Below are positions 24,595 to 35,648 of a stretch of DNA of 64,000 bases, in pieces. Below the pieces are notes generated by a model. It searched no databases, was not told where the DNA came from, and saw nothing but the letters and a program-made list of their open reading frames with translations. Position 1 is the first letter of the stretch; every line of letters begins with the position of its first letter. Source of the stretch: Stachybotrys elegans (taxonomy: Eukaryota > Ascomycota > Sordariomycetes > Hypocreales > Stachybotryaceae). A program made the translations under genes and the position numbers. The stretch is from the NCBI GenBank assembly GCA_020746835.1, contig JAGPNK010000003.1, positions 744,001-808,000 on the forward strand, given 5' to 3'.

Positions 24595-24901
24595 GCGGAC
24601 GGCGTACCGCTCATCAAGACAATTATTCGACAATTGTTTATCATAGATTTTATCCCTTTTATCCAAGGTTCGACAGGCGTATTGCTCGTATGTGAGACAT
24701 TGTAATGGCAATAACATCCAACATTCCATTCAGCGTCTGGCGATCCCACTCAGAGCGAATGAGCTTCTTCTGCCGTGATGCCCCCACGCTTTAATATAAC
24801 ACACGAGTCATGACGCGTATAGGAATCGGCGACCTGTCTTTCCGGGCTTAAAGTAAGCCTACGTCTTCATCTCACAAAACATTGCAACTCACGTTACCAA
24901 G
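24595..24901. other. Promoter region of the second P450
   Basis: A 307-bp gap between the broken membrane protein gene and the P450 at 24902. A TATA-like element (tttaatataaca) lies near 24790, about 110 bp before the ATG. Nothing else is visible. Confidence 0.35.
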
Positions 24902-26734
24902 ATGGACTCTCATTCATCCATCGTCTCTATAGCGCCCTTCCTGCTCCCAGCTATAGTTACATGTTTCCTTTTCTTTGCTCGACACGCGCCTGCCTCTGGT
25001 GATAAGCACCAACGCACACCCCCAACCCTGCCCTTTGCCCTCCCACTCGTTGGGCACCTACTTCAATTTCTGTGGAACACGGAAAGGCTTCTTGGAAAGG
25101 CGGCGTAAGACATCTTACTCAACACGTCCTGCACGACGACCGTTTCTTACAAACTCAATCACCAGGACCTGCTTCGACCCAACTACGCCTGTCCGGCTAA
25201 AACTGCTCAATCGGCGCGTCACAATCTTGAATGGCGCGAGTAATGTCGCCACGCTGTTCAAGGGCTCTCGCGGGCTAAGCAGCGAGCGATGGCTGGTACA
25301 GGTGCTTGTCACCGCCTTCGGTGTCAACACTGCTGATGTACCATTCTATCACGCAGATAATACCGGGATTGGACAGCAGCCTCTCCCTGGAAGCAACCAG
25401 GTCCCACGCGAGCACCGGATTTTCCATCTCGTGTATCAAAATGTACACGACGGCCTCAGTGGAGCGAGGCTCGAAGAGATGCAGAACCAAATGATTCGTA
25501 ACTTATATGCCCAGTTCGCCGCTCTTGACGTCAACTCCAATGCGTGGACAGATATTCCAGATATTTACGGATCCTTCATTCGCAACATTTGCTTTGCAGC
25601 CTCAACTACCTCGCTCTGTGGGCCACGAATTTTTGAGGCTGCTCCAAACATCACCGCGGATTTCTGGGACTTTGATGGTCATTTGCCCAACTTATTCAAA
25701 GAGATGCCGCAATGGTTATTCCCTTCCGCATACAAAGCCCGGGACAAGATGAAGGACAACCTCAAAAGATGGCATGAGCTTGCGCACCAAGGATATGATG
25801 TTAGCCAAAGTGATCAGGATAGGCGGAATTGGGAAGAGCATTTTGGATCCAAGCTCATGAGATGCCGGCATGCCTTCTTCTCAAAAATGCCACTGAGCAA
25901 GGACAGCGTCGCGGCTGATGATCTTGGACTCCTATGGGCGTAAGTTGCGGCTCACTTACCATGATGTGCATGAACGACTTCTAACTCTGAACCCTTCTAA
26001 GTGCTACCGCGAATGCGATTCCAGCAATTGGATGGATGGTGTTGGAGGTTTTGCAACGACCAAAGCTCTTAGAACAGGTCCGAGTCGAAATCACGCCTCA
26101 TTTCCGATCGACAGCGGGCACAGGCCCCCCAAGTATTGACATCGATGGACTTTGTCAAGAGCCATTAATTCAGTCTATATACGCAGAGGTGCTGCGCGTT
26201 CATAATGGCACGGTCGTCGCTCGTGTCCCTCAGACGACAAACTTCTCCATTGCAGGCTGGAGATTCCCAAAGGACGAAGCCATCATGGTCTCAACATATG
26301 ACACAGCCCGGTCCCCATACATTTGGAACCAGGGGACGCCCGAGAACCCTCATCCCGTGGATGAATTCTGGCCAGAACGTTTTATCCTTGACCCCAACGA
26401 TCCCTCGAGTGGGCCTGTAGCACCACAAGCCAACTGCGAGGAGCGTCCGCTTGACCCTAGCAATGCGCCACCACAACCACGATTCTCGCTTGACGGTACG
26501 CTTGGATCTTGGGTGCCATACGGGGGAGGGACGCGCATGTGTCCAGGCCGTCACTTTGCCAAAAAGGAGTTAATTGTCTCTATGGCCATGTTTCTGACCG
26601 AGTTCGACATCCAACTGATGCCTCGGGATGGTTGGATTCAGGATGACAAGCGCTACTTTATGTTTGGTGTAATGCACCCAATGGGGTCGATTCCAGCTAG
26701 GATACGGAGAAGAAAACATTCATTCACTGAGTAA
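24902..26734 (+). CDS. Cytochrome P450, CYP7/CYP8-like fungal type
   Basis: Three exons (24902-25104, 25166-25939, 26002-26734) encode about 569 residues. Introns of 61 and 62 nt have GTAAGA and GTAAGT donors, and both restore continuous sequence. The first join leads into FDPTTPVRLKLLNRRV, the second into the I-helix LLWAATANAIPAIGW. The N-terminus has a signal-anchor helix (about residues 9-26) followed by the PPTLPFALPLVGHL hinge. ExxR appears as EVLR. The heme loop WVPYGGGTRMCPGRHF with Cys506 has the YGGG-T-R-x-CPG form typical of CYP7, CYP8 and related fungal 7-alpha-hydroxylase-like enzymes. Expected to be a membrane-bound monooxygenase, possibly on a sterol or other lipid. It stands alone, with no obvious pathway partner, 4.7 kb from the polyketide cluster's last gene. 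Membership in that cluster is possible but unsupported. Confidence 0.9.
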
Positions 26735-26959
26735 TAAAGAGTGGCATGATGGGCAAACATACTACAAGTCTAGGTGGATGGAATATTTCTCTTGTCCTTC
26801 GAGACAGGCTGAGGGGAGGTCCCGAGTTACTGACGACTCAAAATGTATCACTCGCCATTCTGAAAAGCACTGTGTCATAGAACAAGCAAAAGAACCTATA
26901 TTTATCTAACAAATTCAGAAAAAACAAGACTACCTTCCGCGCACTGTCCAAGGTGCCTG

Positions 26960-27606
26960 GATGCAAATCTCGAAGGCGAACCGGTCAAGATCGACGACAA
27001 TGTCCTGTTCTTCATGCTCATGGTACAGTTGTATAACCCAGAACGACCGTATCTTAATATCTTATGTGCATCTGCAGGTTTATGCGATTGGCTCTCTGGT
27101 CCTCGGGAAAAGCGAAATTGGCCTGGCCGAGGTAGATTCATCTCGGCAAATATCCATGCATTCCCGAATTCCTGACGTGTACAGCTACTGTTCAATTGCT
27201 CTCGAATATATCGGCCCAATATTAGAAATGGACAACCTACAATCAATACAAGCTATTTAATGCTGCGCGGTATGCTCCATCAGATCACCGACGGGTGTTA
27301 GCCTCTGGTTCGTTCTCCCAGTGGTGTAGACTCACTTCCGCCTGGCTGTTTGCTGACATCCAATCCTAGAAAACTGTCCGGGATGGCCATGCGACATTGC
27401 GTAGAGCTGGGATACCATCGCAGCACGAAAACATATCATGTCATGTCCGATGGCCTGATAAAGAGACGTCCAAGAGATGCTTCTGGGTCGCATATGACAC
27501 TGACTGCGTGGCGTTCTTCAAGCTCCATCGGCTCTGGTCTAGGTTCAACGACAGCATCTACTCTAACCTAATCGCACCCACCAAGATAGATCTGGATCCA
27601 TATTAA
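26960..27606 (+). pseudogene. Degraded fungal-specific transcription factor domain, N-terminal half
   Basis: Pieces in different frames match the order of the fungal-specific transcription factor domain (PF04082). Near 27060-27260 there is VYAIGSLVLGKSEIG, then CSIALEYIGPILEMDNLQSIQA. After a possible intron ending at 27368, MAMRHCVELGYHRS follows. In another frame come KRCFWVAYDTDCVAFFKLHR and a terminal KIDLDPY. A frameshift lies between about 27440 and 27470 and a stop interrupts the frame near 27300. No DNA-binding cluster is present upstream. I read it as the remains of a regulator gene. A C-terminal half of the same kind lies 4.4 kb downstream. Confidence 0.6.
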
Positions 27607-28097
27607 TAAAATTGTAATATATTGGAAGCTTTGGTTTGTGGAAGCTATGTAAGTAGCAGGGAGGCGTGTATTATATAGCAGGCGGTTGTGATTTCTGCAA
27701 TTTAACATTTAGCTAGGAAATACACGTGGATTAGTAGGTCTTCATTTGAAGCGGTGGCTTCACACTTTGCATCCGGAGAGTTCTAGTTACTTCGACTGGG
27801 CTCTTTTACATATGTTTATGCCTGTACCTAGGAGGGCTGGTCATCAAGCCATAGAGCCCATCAACTCTTGCAGTTTCGCGTATAGGGTAGGTGAGCTGAG
27901 CAGCAAGTCAGCCCCGGAAATCGCCTAAACTCCACTTATTGTCCATTTCACCTCTGCGCCACCCCCTACGCCTCGTTAGGCAATCACAGGGTTAGAAAAG
28001 CAGATACGCGTAGGACTTTCGTTACATATATATACCAGCCGGGAACGATTCAAGCTGCTGGCACTTTCCACAAGCAATTCAAACCAAACCACTTGAC
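27607..28097. promoter_or_regulatory. Promoter region of the 2EXR gene
   Basis: A 491-bp gap with no gene. It contains a clear TATATATA at 28027-28034, 64 bp before the first ATG of the next gene. The leader between them is typical of fungal genes (C/A-rich, accacttgacATG). Confidence 0.45.
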
Positions 28098-28985
28098 ATG
28101 TTCGTCGTCACACGATCCGTGAATAAACTCGTCACTTTCTGCTCCAAATACTCCCGCCAAGCTCCTCGAAGTCACTGGTCTGTATCCCATTGGGGCACAC
28201 GAACGCGAAATCCCACACACTCCCGCCAAATGCCACTAGTCATGGACACCTTTCACAGCTTTTCGAATCTCGCTCCCGAATTACGTCTGAAAGTATGGGA
28301 AACCGCGGCGAATGACGCCATCAATGGCGAGGCTGGAGTTTGTATTTACTCCTACAACAAAGAGACACGCACCCACGACCCTCTTGTTGTGCATCGGCGA
28401 CCCAGTGTGCTTGCCCAAGTCAATGCAGAGTCTCGCGCTGTTGCCTCTACAGTCAGCAATCAGCGGCCCTTTGAACCCAAAGACGATATCTTATTTGTTC
28501 CCGTTGGGTTCTGGTACGAGTTCATCGGATCCCTTGCCCAAAGCTCCGCCTCACCCGGATGGGCTGCTGAAGTGCAACAAATCGCCATCGAGACAGCCGT
28601 TGGCGACTACGCCATGTACTGTATTACACCCAGCTGGATCGGTCTTCCCAAGCTTCAAACTATCTACCTGGTCTTTCCAGTGACAGGCGGCGTGGCGGAT
28701 GTTGTCACTCGCGTAAAGCTCTCAAAGGAGCAATTGGTTCACCCGATCCTACGCGAGTTTACACAAGATCAGCTATCTGCCCTTACTATCACTGCTGATT
28801 TCAAGGAGTTCGATCCGTGGTCAGGGCTATACCCTGAAAAGTGGGAGCGGTCAGCTACTGAGCACATGGTCGAGATGCGACATAAGATTCGAAATACTGT
28901 TAAACATGCGGACCGCTTGCCCCATTACTACAATCGCGAAGAGGATGTCTTGAATGTATCAATCCAGGCAGCCTACTTTGTGTAA
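28098..28985 (+). CDS. 2EXR domain protein
   Basis: A single exon of 295 residues. The segment FHSFSNLAPELRLKVWETA (residues about 51-69) is the start of the 2EXR domain, an F-box-like region found in large, poorly understood fungal families that often lie among HET and other accessory genes. The remaining 220 residues follow the usual 2EXR layout (Val/Leu-rich core, VLAQVNAESRAVA). I take the first ATG after the TATA box as start. Conserved homology begins only near Met45 or Met49 (28230 or 28242), so either of those may be the original start. The N-terminal extension contains a 58-bp inserted repeat with an 11-bp target duplication; the total gain of 69 bp keeps the frame. Function unknown. 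Confidence 0.75.
   Translation: MFVVTRSVNKLVTFCSKYSRQAPRSHWSVSHWGTRTRNPTHSRQMPLVMDTFHSFSNLAPELRLKVWETAANDAINGEAGVCIYSYNKETRTHDPLVVHRRPSVLAQVNAESRAVASTVSNQRPFEPKDDILFVPVGFWYEFIGSLAQSSASPGWAAEVQQIAIETAVGDYAMYCITPSWIGLPKLQTIYLVFPVTGGVADVVTRVKLSKEQLVHPILREFTQDQLSALTITADFKEFDPWSGLYPEKWERSATEHMVEMRHKIRNTVKHADRLPHYYNREEDVLNVSIQAAYFV
28161..28218. repeat. Dispersed repeat copy A (58-bp insertion with 11-bp direct repeats)
   Basis: Sequence from ctcctcgaagtcactggt to gaaatcccacac is nearly identical to part of copy B at 37730-37806 and related to copy C at 55011-55070. It is bracketed by the 11-bp direct repeat actcccgccaa at 28150-28160 and 28219-28229, as expected for an insertion with target duplication. 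It lies inside the 5' part of the 2EXR reading frame and preserves it. Confidence 0.75.
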
Positions 28986-29199
28986 TAGTGTTTCATTGAA
29001 TCCACAAGGGTTTTGTTTTATCCAATATAAATGGTCCAGGCCATTTACCAGGTGTCTTGCTTCCAGTGAATGCGGCTGAGTCGCAACAAGATAATATCCT
29101 GCTGTACCCAACTGAGGCTTACCCCGCATCCTGATTGCCATGATATCCAATATCTCTTATGATTAAACCTACCTGCCAGAGTGCCTTGCCAAATCCAAT

Positions 29200-31761
29200 A
29201 TGCAGGCTGCTAGTCATCACGCCTCAGGGGATGCCTCTATGGAAGAGGCATTCTACCACAGACTTGGAGAGACATCTGACCTGAGGGAGCAACTACACTT
29301 GGACCGCATCTTTGAGCACCATGCCGAAAGCATGCTGATTCGTCGCTCTAGGCTTACAACGGCCAAGCAAATATCTGTCTATGAGAAGCGCCTCCTTTAC
29401 CTTCTTATATCTTTGGGATTGCTCGCCAGTATCTGGTTTTTTTACCAAAGATTTGGCCAGATGGTAGGAACAGCACTTCTTGGGGGGTGCCTATTGCTAT
29501 GCGGGGTTTTAGCATTTCACGTCTTTCGTCAAGGCCAGTTCCAGGACTATGTGGCCAGATTATGGCCTTGGTCTGGCTGGAAGTTATTTGACTCGGACAT
29601 GCTACCCACACATAACCGCAATGCCACCAGGCGCCTCTGCAGTTTCTTAGACCATGCAGAACTCCCGAAACAAGAGTATGTATTTGCCAACTCCCCCAGA
29701 TCTCTTGAACCATTAGCTAAAATCCGGCGTAGCGATACGAATCCGGCCTATATGCCTAAAAGCCAACAGCCCCAGCTTGGATATGGGTTCTCAGATTTAT
29801 ACGATCATTCAATTCATTCAGCGGGTTATTTCCGTCTCCTGATCGTTGAACTAGCCCGATATAATGCGCCCATAGTATGCCACTTGGTCGTTCGTCCTCT
29901 GGGTCAAGGCAAGTATGCTGCTTTGTCATATACCTGGGGTGATGGAACAGAAAAGGCTTCCATCACAGTCAATGGCCAGTCCTTGGAAATTGGCAAGAAC
30001 CTAGAGACGGCATTGCGCTATATCCGCCTTAGAAAAAAGCAGCTCGTATTATGGGCTGATGCTATATGCATTAACCAATCCGATGTTGTTGAAAAGAACT
30101 ACCTTGTGGCGGCAATGTCGGAAATTTATCAAGAAGCGGAGGTCGTCATCGTCTTCCTCGGGATAAGTGTTGACTGCACTGAGTTTCTCAACGCCTGCCA
30201 CATGCTCGGCACGGACGATGCGTGTGACGACTACCGCCTTGACGAAACTTTTGAGCATATTTCCACGCAGGCGAACGCCAAGGCGTGTCTAATCCAAATG
30301 GTAAAGTTACTTAAAAGTCACTGGTGGTCACGGGCTTGGATCGTCCAAGAGATTGCCTACGCCAAATCAGACCCCTTGATTATGATTGGCCGAGAGTCAG
30401 TTCCAGCTCGTACATTTTACCGTGTTTGCAAGCATTTCCACGACCGTTTACATCACGACCTTAACCCTCAAAATTCAGAGAGCAGAGAGTATGGAACTGT
30501 GGTAGAACTGCTCGAAAAGGGTCAGTCAGTTCTTCTCTGGCGTTCCCGATTTCACCTGGAAATGCATTCACTTGCCGATCTGCTGCAAGCTACGCGTGGT
30601 CAGCAGGCCACGGACCCGCGAGATAGGATATTCGCCTTTCAGTCGCTTATCATGGAGCCAATACGATCAGCTTTCGCCCCTGACTACGGGAAATCAACAG
30701 CTTCAGTGTACACCCGGGTAACAACTTATCTCCTATGCATTGAGAGGTGGAGCAAATTATACAGTATCTTCCCTATCCTTTCTGATAAGGAATCCCTAGC
30801 CCGACCATCATGGGTTCCAGATTTCTCAAAAACTCATCATAACGATATGTATGATGTTCTTTGGGCTGATACTCCGCCACTAGGAGTTGGAGACCTCTAA
30901 GCGGTGGTGAATAACACGATGCTTACCATTCGCGGTGCAATCTGTGGAGAAATTAATGCCAGTGCTGTTCTGGAAATTGATGGGGAGCGCAAGTTTTCGT
31001 GTGGTTTGGCGAGCAAAGTCCAGGAGCCATTACTCAATCTCTTATGGTCGACCTTGACTATCTTTTCCAACGGGAAACCGAACAATGATTCTGACCCTCT
31101 GCGACAACTTTATCTGGCCACGAGGTCATCGAGTGGGAGCTCTTTCTTCACCAGGGATGAACTGAAGAGGTACATGACCCGAGTAGCTCACTTGACTCGT
31201 CCGGGACGGGCCTACCCAGATAGGTTCGCGAAGATGTTGTCGTCCTCCAATATCGCAGGCTATAGCGAGGACAAACTCGTAGCCGCCCTGAGATCTGAAC
31301 TATGGAAAGAGAGAAAAACCTCGTTTGAAAGGTGGACGGACCGCGTGCCAAGAAGAGGTCTATGGATAAGTAGGTACCGCCCAAATATGCATCGGCCGGA
31401 GAAAGAAAATATGGTACAACAGTATCAGGAAGACCTTCGGCAAAGCAACTTCGCGTCTGGACCTCCACCAAGAGACTGCTTGGGACCGAAAGCGAAGGCA
31501 GAGCTGAACCACGCTATTCTGAATCACTCAGCGTTCACTACGGATACTGACTTGGTTGGAATCGGACCAATGAACACCTGTCCAGGGGATTATATTGTGG
31601 TATTGAGCGGAATTGAAGTTGCCTTGATAGCGCGGCGCTGCGGTGGTGGTGATATAATGATGGTTGTGGGAAAGGTTTGGCTTCACCAAGATGTCGCTGT
31701 CAAGATTCAAAGGGGTTTTAAAGAGGGGTTATTTCAAGAAAAGTTAATGTATTTTCAATAA
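29200..31761 (+). pseudogene. HET-domain gene with one in-frame stop codon
   Basis: One reading frame runs from ATG 29200 to the stop at 31759-31761, broken only by TAA at 30898-30900 (codon 567). On both sides the protein looks coding. Residues 65-83 and 90-108 are hydrophobic helices. HET signatures begin at about 238 (YAALSYTWGDG, LVLWADAICINQ, EVVIVFLG). The part after the stop continues the C-terminal pattern common to HET proteins (LTIRGAICGEI, CPGDYIVVLSG). No splice pair removes the stop. A CAA codon changed to TAA is the simplest explanation and would fit RIP (CpA to TpA). If the stop is real the product is a 566-residue protein that keeps the HET domain. HET proteins trigger incompatibility cell death, so loss or truncation may be tolerated or selected. 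Confidence 0.75.
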
Positions 31762-32019
31762 TAGTATATCAAGACACAATAGATTATTGCGTGCATCTGA
31801 GCCAACGCGGTTCAGAATTATCTAGAGCGAGTCACTCCATTGGGTGAGGATGATGGGCCATAGAGCTGGCAACACAGTTTGCTGTTCCTTAGTTACCGCG
31901 AATCATGTGTAACACCTACTCAATGGTAGCCGCGCCAAGGGTAGACATCAACTCAAGATGCCTTCTCTCCAGCGAGCGTTGGTGCCGTGGGAGCGAGGGA
32001 CCACGCCCATGAGGCCCGC

Positions 32020-32343
32020 GCCGATGCTCGGGTGATTTGCCTAATCTATCGCCATCTATACCAGACACAAGGCGCACACATTCAGTTCACCTGGGGTAGC
32101 CTGCATATCCTCTTCCTTGCAGGACTTACCTATCTTTGCTGCTTGCGGCGGTCACCTTGCGTGCGTCAGAAGGCCCGACCCACGGCCGTCATGACCACAT
32201 GCATGGCGTGCACGGAATCTACAAGAGACGCATCCAACACGCCGAATGCTGCATGTGCCAGCCTCGGCTCCATGGAGGCTTCTATACCACTCCAGGACTG
32301 GATTATGGGGCTAGACAACATAGAGGCGTCAGGAGATTCCTAA
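32020..32343 (+). pseudogene. Fragment of a fungal-specific transcription factor, C-terminal half
   Basis: The frame at about 32020-32343 reads LIYRHLYQTQGAHIQFTWGS and then HILFLAGLTYLCCL, a pattern common in the C-terminal part of fungal Zn2Cys6 regulators. It is followed by VMTTCMACT, the usual next helix. No start, zinc cluster or upstream domain is attached, so this is a fragment. The 118-codon frame ends at 32343. It has the same orientation as the N-terminal remnant at 26960-27606. Confidence 0.5.
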
Positions 32344-32632
32344 TGGTTGGGATAGGGGCTGTTTGATGGGATGAGATAGCTTGGCACAGGATATAATTTG
32401 CATTGAGCGTATCCTTAACACGATGGTTCCATTGAACCGAATACCCGCCATCTTTGCCAATGAACTGTGAATACACGTGGGGCACTATCTCGGGGGAATC
32501 CGTGCGGAGAGTCTGTCGCCATTGGCTTCGCGGGCTTCCGAGGGGTGGCAACAAAGGCTCAGATACATGCGAATAGCAGAGTAGATGGATCTTATCAACC
32601 GTGAAGATAGAGAGCAAAGCCACAGGCCCGTC

Positions 32633-32638
32633 TATAAA
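32633..32638 (+). promoter_or_regulatory. TATA box of the class II aldolase-like gene
   Basis: TATAAA within gtctataaaaccc, 45 bp before the ATG at 32678. Orientation and spacing are right for that gene. The remaining bases from 32344 to here contain no reading frame that I can support. Confidence 0.5.
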
Positions 32639-32677
32639 ACCCATCATTTATCACATCATTTGGGAAACGAATCCAGA

Positions 32678-33553
32678 ATGGCTTCTTCAGCAACGCATAT
32701 CGCGGTCAGCGCTGGTCTTGACGAGAAGAAGAAGGCAGAGGTGAAGCGCATCCACCATATCCCACGTCCAGAGAGCCTTGAAGCGCAGCGGCAATGGCAG
32801 CTGGAGCAGATGGCCGGCGCCTTTCGCATGTTCGCCAAGTTTGGCTATGCGGATGGAGCAAGCGGCCATATCAGTCTACGAGGTAGCCCCCTCCTCCAGC
32901 GAAGATCCTCGGGGCCTTCCTATCCCTGTGCCGACTGACCGTTCCATATAGACCCCGTTCAGCCTGATACTTTCTGGATCAACCCCTACGGCGTGCACTT
33001 CGGTCTGCTCAAGGTCTCCGACATGGTCCACGTCGACGACAAGGGCGAGCGTATCGGCGGCGCCGACCTGGGCGTCAACAAGGCAGGCTTTATTATTCAC
33101 TCGTCCATCCATGCAGCGCGACCCGACATCAACGCGGCATGCCATCTCCACAGCCCCTACGGACGCGCTTGGAGCACCTTCGGCCGGCCAATCGACATGC
33201 TCAACCAAGACAGCTGCATGTTCTACGACGACCTCTCCGTGTATGCCTCGTTTGGCGGCGTCGTCTTCGCCCCGGAGGAAGGCCGCAAGATTGCCGACGC
33301 GCTCGGCCCTCGAAAAAAGAATGTCATTCTGCAGAACCATGGCCTGCTGACGTGCGGCGAGACGGTGGCCGAGGCCGCAGCGTTCTTCGTTGGGTTGGAG
33401 CGCGCGTGTCAGACGCAGCTGCTAATCGAGTCGGTGATTGCCCCCGGAACTGTTGGTGCTGTAACCGGGCTGACCAAGACGTTTGTTTCGGATGAGGAGG
33501 CCAAGTACACAAAGGCTGGCACTGGAACACCAGAGGTTGTACATGCAGTTTGA
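32678..33553 (+). CDS. Class II aldolase/adducin family protein
   Basis: Exons 32678-32882 and 32952-33553, joined over a 69-nt intron (gtagcc to tatag), encode about 268 residues, normal for the family. The splice gives GHISLR-DPVQPDTFWINPYG. Motifs include the phosphate or substrate loop (YADGASGHIS) and the zinc-binding His pairs (ACHLHSPYGRAW; QNHGLLTCG). Family members are zinc enzymes for aldol cleavage, such as L-fuculose phosphate aldolase, or non-catalytic adducin-like proteins. Fungal members of this length are mostly uncharacterised. The zinc ligands appear intact, so catalysis is plausible, but the substrate is unknown. Neighbours do not suggest a pathway. Confidence 0.9.
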
Positions 33554-33786
33554 TCCCGAGTACAAGTTGATACTAGAAGAGACCCGGGGTAGCTTCTTGA
33601 AGTAGGGAATTAAATAATGATGCTCACTATCCAATGTGGGATTTCCTGTTCATGTGGCCCAATGGGATATGGACCAGTGACTTAGAGGAGGCTCTCTCTA
33701 ATAATAAAGACAGTATTAAATCTATAGATAACACTTAGCAAGAAAATTTGACTGAGAAAAGCTTGTAGGTACGTATCTACAATAGC

Positions 33787-34275
33787 TCATGGTCCTCCTT
33801 TTTTATGATCCGTATGTGCCTTCTCAACCAGCATGCCAGCGCCGTCAAAAGCAGCGTGCGTGACTGCTTTGGTAGCCACCTCATTCTCGATAATAGCCGA
33901 AATGGCATATTCTGCTCCTATTTCGGAGATCTGGGACGCGCCCATGGTACTGAATCCGAGCGTCAACACGTTGATGGCACTAGTGAATGCCATGCTACCG
34001 AGTACATCTCGAGTTCGAGTTTCGTGCCTTGTTCCCAAGCGTTGCAGGTGTCTGTCCAAAATTTCTCGCTTCTTTCTCGCATTGTGAATTGAGGGTGCGG
34101 CTAGGGCAACGCCGATGATTGATACACCCAACGTGGGAACGATAGCGATGCTCGAAATAGTAGTCGACGTGGCTGCGCCAGTAATAAGCCGAGTGTAGTG
34201 GTTCCATTCCCGCTGGAGTTGTTCTTGTGTAAGCCCATTGCACTTCTCGTCGTAGGCCTCGAAATCGAAAGGCAT
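33787..34275 (-). CDS. Small protein with hydrophobic helices, unknown function
   Basis: An uninterrupted minus-strand frame of 162 residues. After a hydrophilic start (MPFDFEAYDEKCNGLTQEQL) come two alanine/isoleucine-rich hydrophobic stretches (about residues 33-62 and 94-114) around a basic linker (NARKKREILDRHLQRLG). A third weakly hydrophobic segment precedes a hydrophilic tail (HTDHKKGGP). The composition is plainly that of a protein, and I believe similar short proteins occur in other ascomycetes, but I know of no function. Membrane association is inferred from composition only. Single exon, stop at 33787. Confidence 0.6.
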   Translation of the reverse strand: MPFDFEAYDEKCNGLTQEQLQREWNHYTRLITGAATSTTISSIAIVPTLGVSIIGVALAAPSIHNARKKREILDRHLQRLGTRHETRTRDVLGSMAFTSAINVLTLGFSTMGASQISEIGAEYAISAIIENEVATKAVTHAAFDGAGMLVEKAHTDHKKGGP

Positions 34276-35064
34276 GTTTTTGATTGGCGACCTGGTAGGT
34301 ATAATATGGCCGACCCTGGCGATAGCTGGGGTATAAGTCGAGAATCAGGAGCCTGGGGTTTGAAGAAGATGATATGATAGTTTGAGAAAGTCCGGTGTTG
34401 CGCTGTTTAAAAACCATGGGAGATACCCTTTATTATATACTTTTTCTGGGAGAATGTACTGGCATCGTGAAGGAAAGAAATGCATTTCCAGAGCGGCTTG
34501 GGCCAGATAGTTGAGCCTGTGCAGGAAATGTACAGCCTCACCGCGTAGCTGAGTTTTTGAGCTGAATTAGTGTGGCTTGAAGGCTGAGTGTACGAGGCAA
34601 CAGAATTTGCGCCCGACAGCTGGGGGAAATGTTAGTGTAGGAACCGTGAACAGTGAAAATCAAGACAGAGAGGCAAAGGCATAGCCGCTGAAATACGAGG
34701 CTAGCAAACCGCGAGTCTGTGTGGGCGCGATCACATGGTTCACAGGACGGACAACGGACCAATTCCAAGCCCGCAGACAATACGTGCGGCATAGAGAGCA
34801 TTGAGGTTGGGCGCGGAAGTGGTAATCATCTAGCCTGACCCAGATGACCATATATAGACGAAGAGACCACAGGCGGCCGATGCAGGAGGTTGACAGATAA
34901 CACTGGTTGACCGTAGAGAAGACTTGCCCATGCGCTTTGGATACCGTATCAGTCCCGGTGCCGGGCGCGCTGGAAATCTTTGAGTTGAGAAAGCATGTGC
35001 AAATCCAAGGTGGATATGGCGCTCCATTACTGCCATGTGACAGTCTGGACTCTGGAGCGCCGAT
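34276..35064. other. Intergenic region before the foldback element
   Basis: Holds the probable promoter of the small membrane-helix protein (AT-rich block near 34430) and then about 500 bp with short meaningless frames on both strands. No gene is supported. The 9 bases 35056-35064 (agcgccgat) are the left target-site copy of the foldback element. Confidence 0.45.
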
Positions 35065-35223
35065 GAGTATCCCGAAATACAGAGACACTTTCCTGAAATA
35101 CAGAGAAAAGCTATTCCAAATTCGTTATGGGGTCTGCACAGCCAGTTTCGCTGTGGCGCTCCCAGGGCTGTGCCTGGCAGCCTTTCTATTTGTTATCTAG
35201 AAGGCTGACTATCGCAAGCCACT

Positions 35224-35427
35224 GTGAGGCCTAGGTTAGCGAGGGCTGTGAGGCCTAGGTCAGCGAGGGCTGCGAGGCCTAGGCCAGTGAGGGCTGTGAG
35301 GCCTAGGCTAGCAAGAGCTACGAGGCCTAGGCCAGCGAGAGCTCTAATAGCTAGGTTGATGAAGGTTGCAGAATCTAGGTCAGTGAGTGCTGTGATAGCT
35401 AGGTTGATGAGGGCCGTGAGGCCTTAG
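35224..35427. repeat. Left minisatellite arm, 24-bp units
   Basis: About eight consecutive units of gtgaggcctaggtcagcgag plus ggct, diverging towards the centre, where units change to forms such as gatagctaggttgatgaggg. Read as codons each unit gives an eight-residue repeat (RPRSARAA-like). This creates an artificial open frame. Confidence 0.85.
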
Positions 35428-35444
35428 GAGCCTATGTCACGTGA

Positions 35445-35648
35445 CCCCCCTTTTCCCTCACAGCCCTTATAACCTTCATTGACCTTTGCAGACCTAGGCC
35501 TCGCAACCTTCATCAACCTAGCTATCAGAGCTCTCGCTGGCCTAGGCCTCGCAGCTCTTGCTAGCCTAGGCCTCACAGCCCTCACTGGCCTAGGCCTCGC
35601 AGCCCTCGCTGACCTAGGCCTCACAGCCCTCGCTAACCTAGGCCTCAC
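35445..35648. repeat. Right minisatellite arm, inverted copy of the left arm
   Basis: The reverse complement of the left array, with the same order of unit variants. Transcribed or single-stranded, the two arms would form a hairpin of roughly 280 bp. Mismatches between arms are few, so the arms are young or kept alike by conversion. Confidence 0.85.

Noticed and set aside
35224..35648. Two arginine/alanine-rich proteins encoded on opposite strands
   Set aside because: Both are translations of the 24-bp minisatellite in the foldback arms, and identical peptides on both strands reflect the palindrome.
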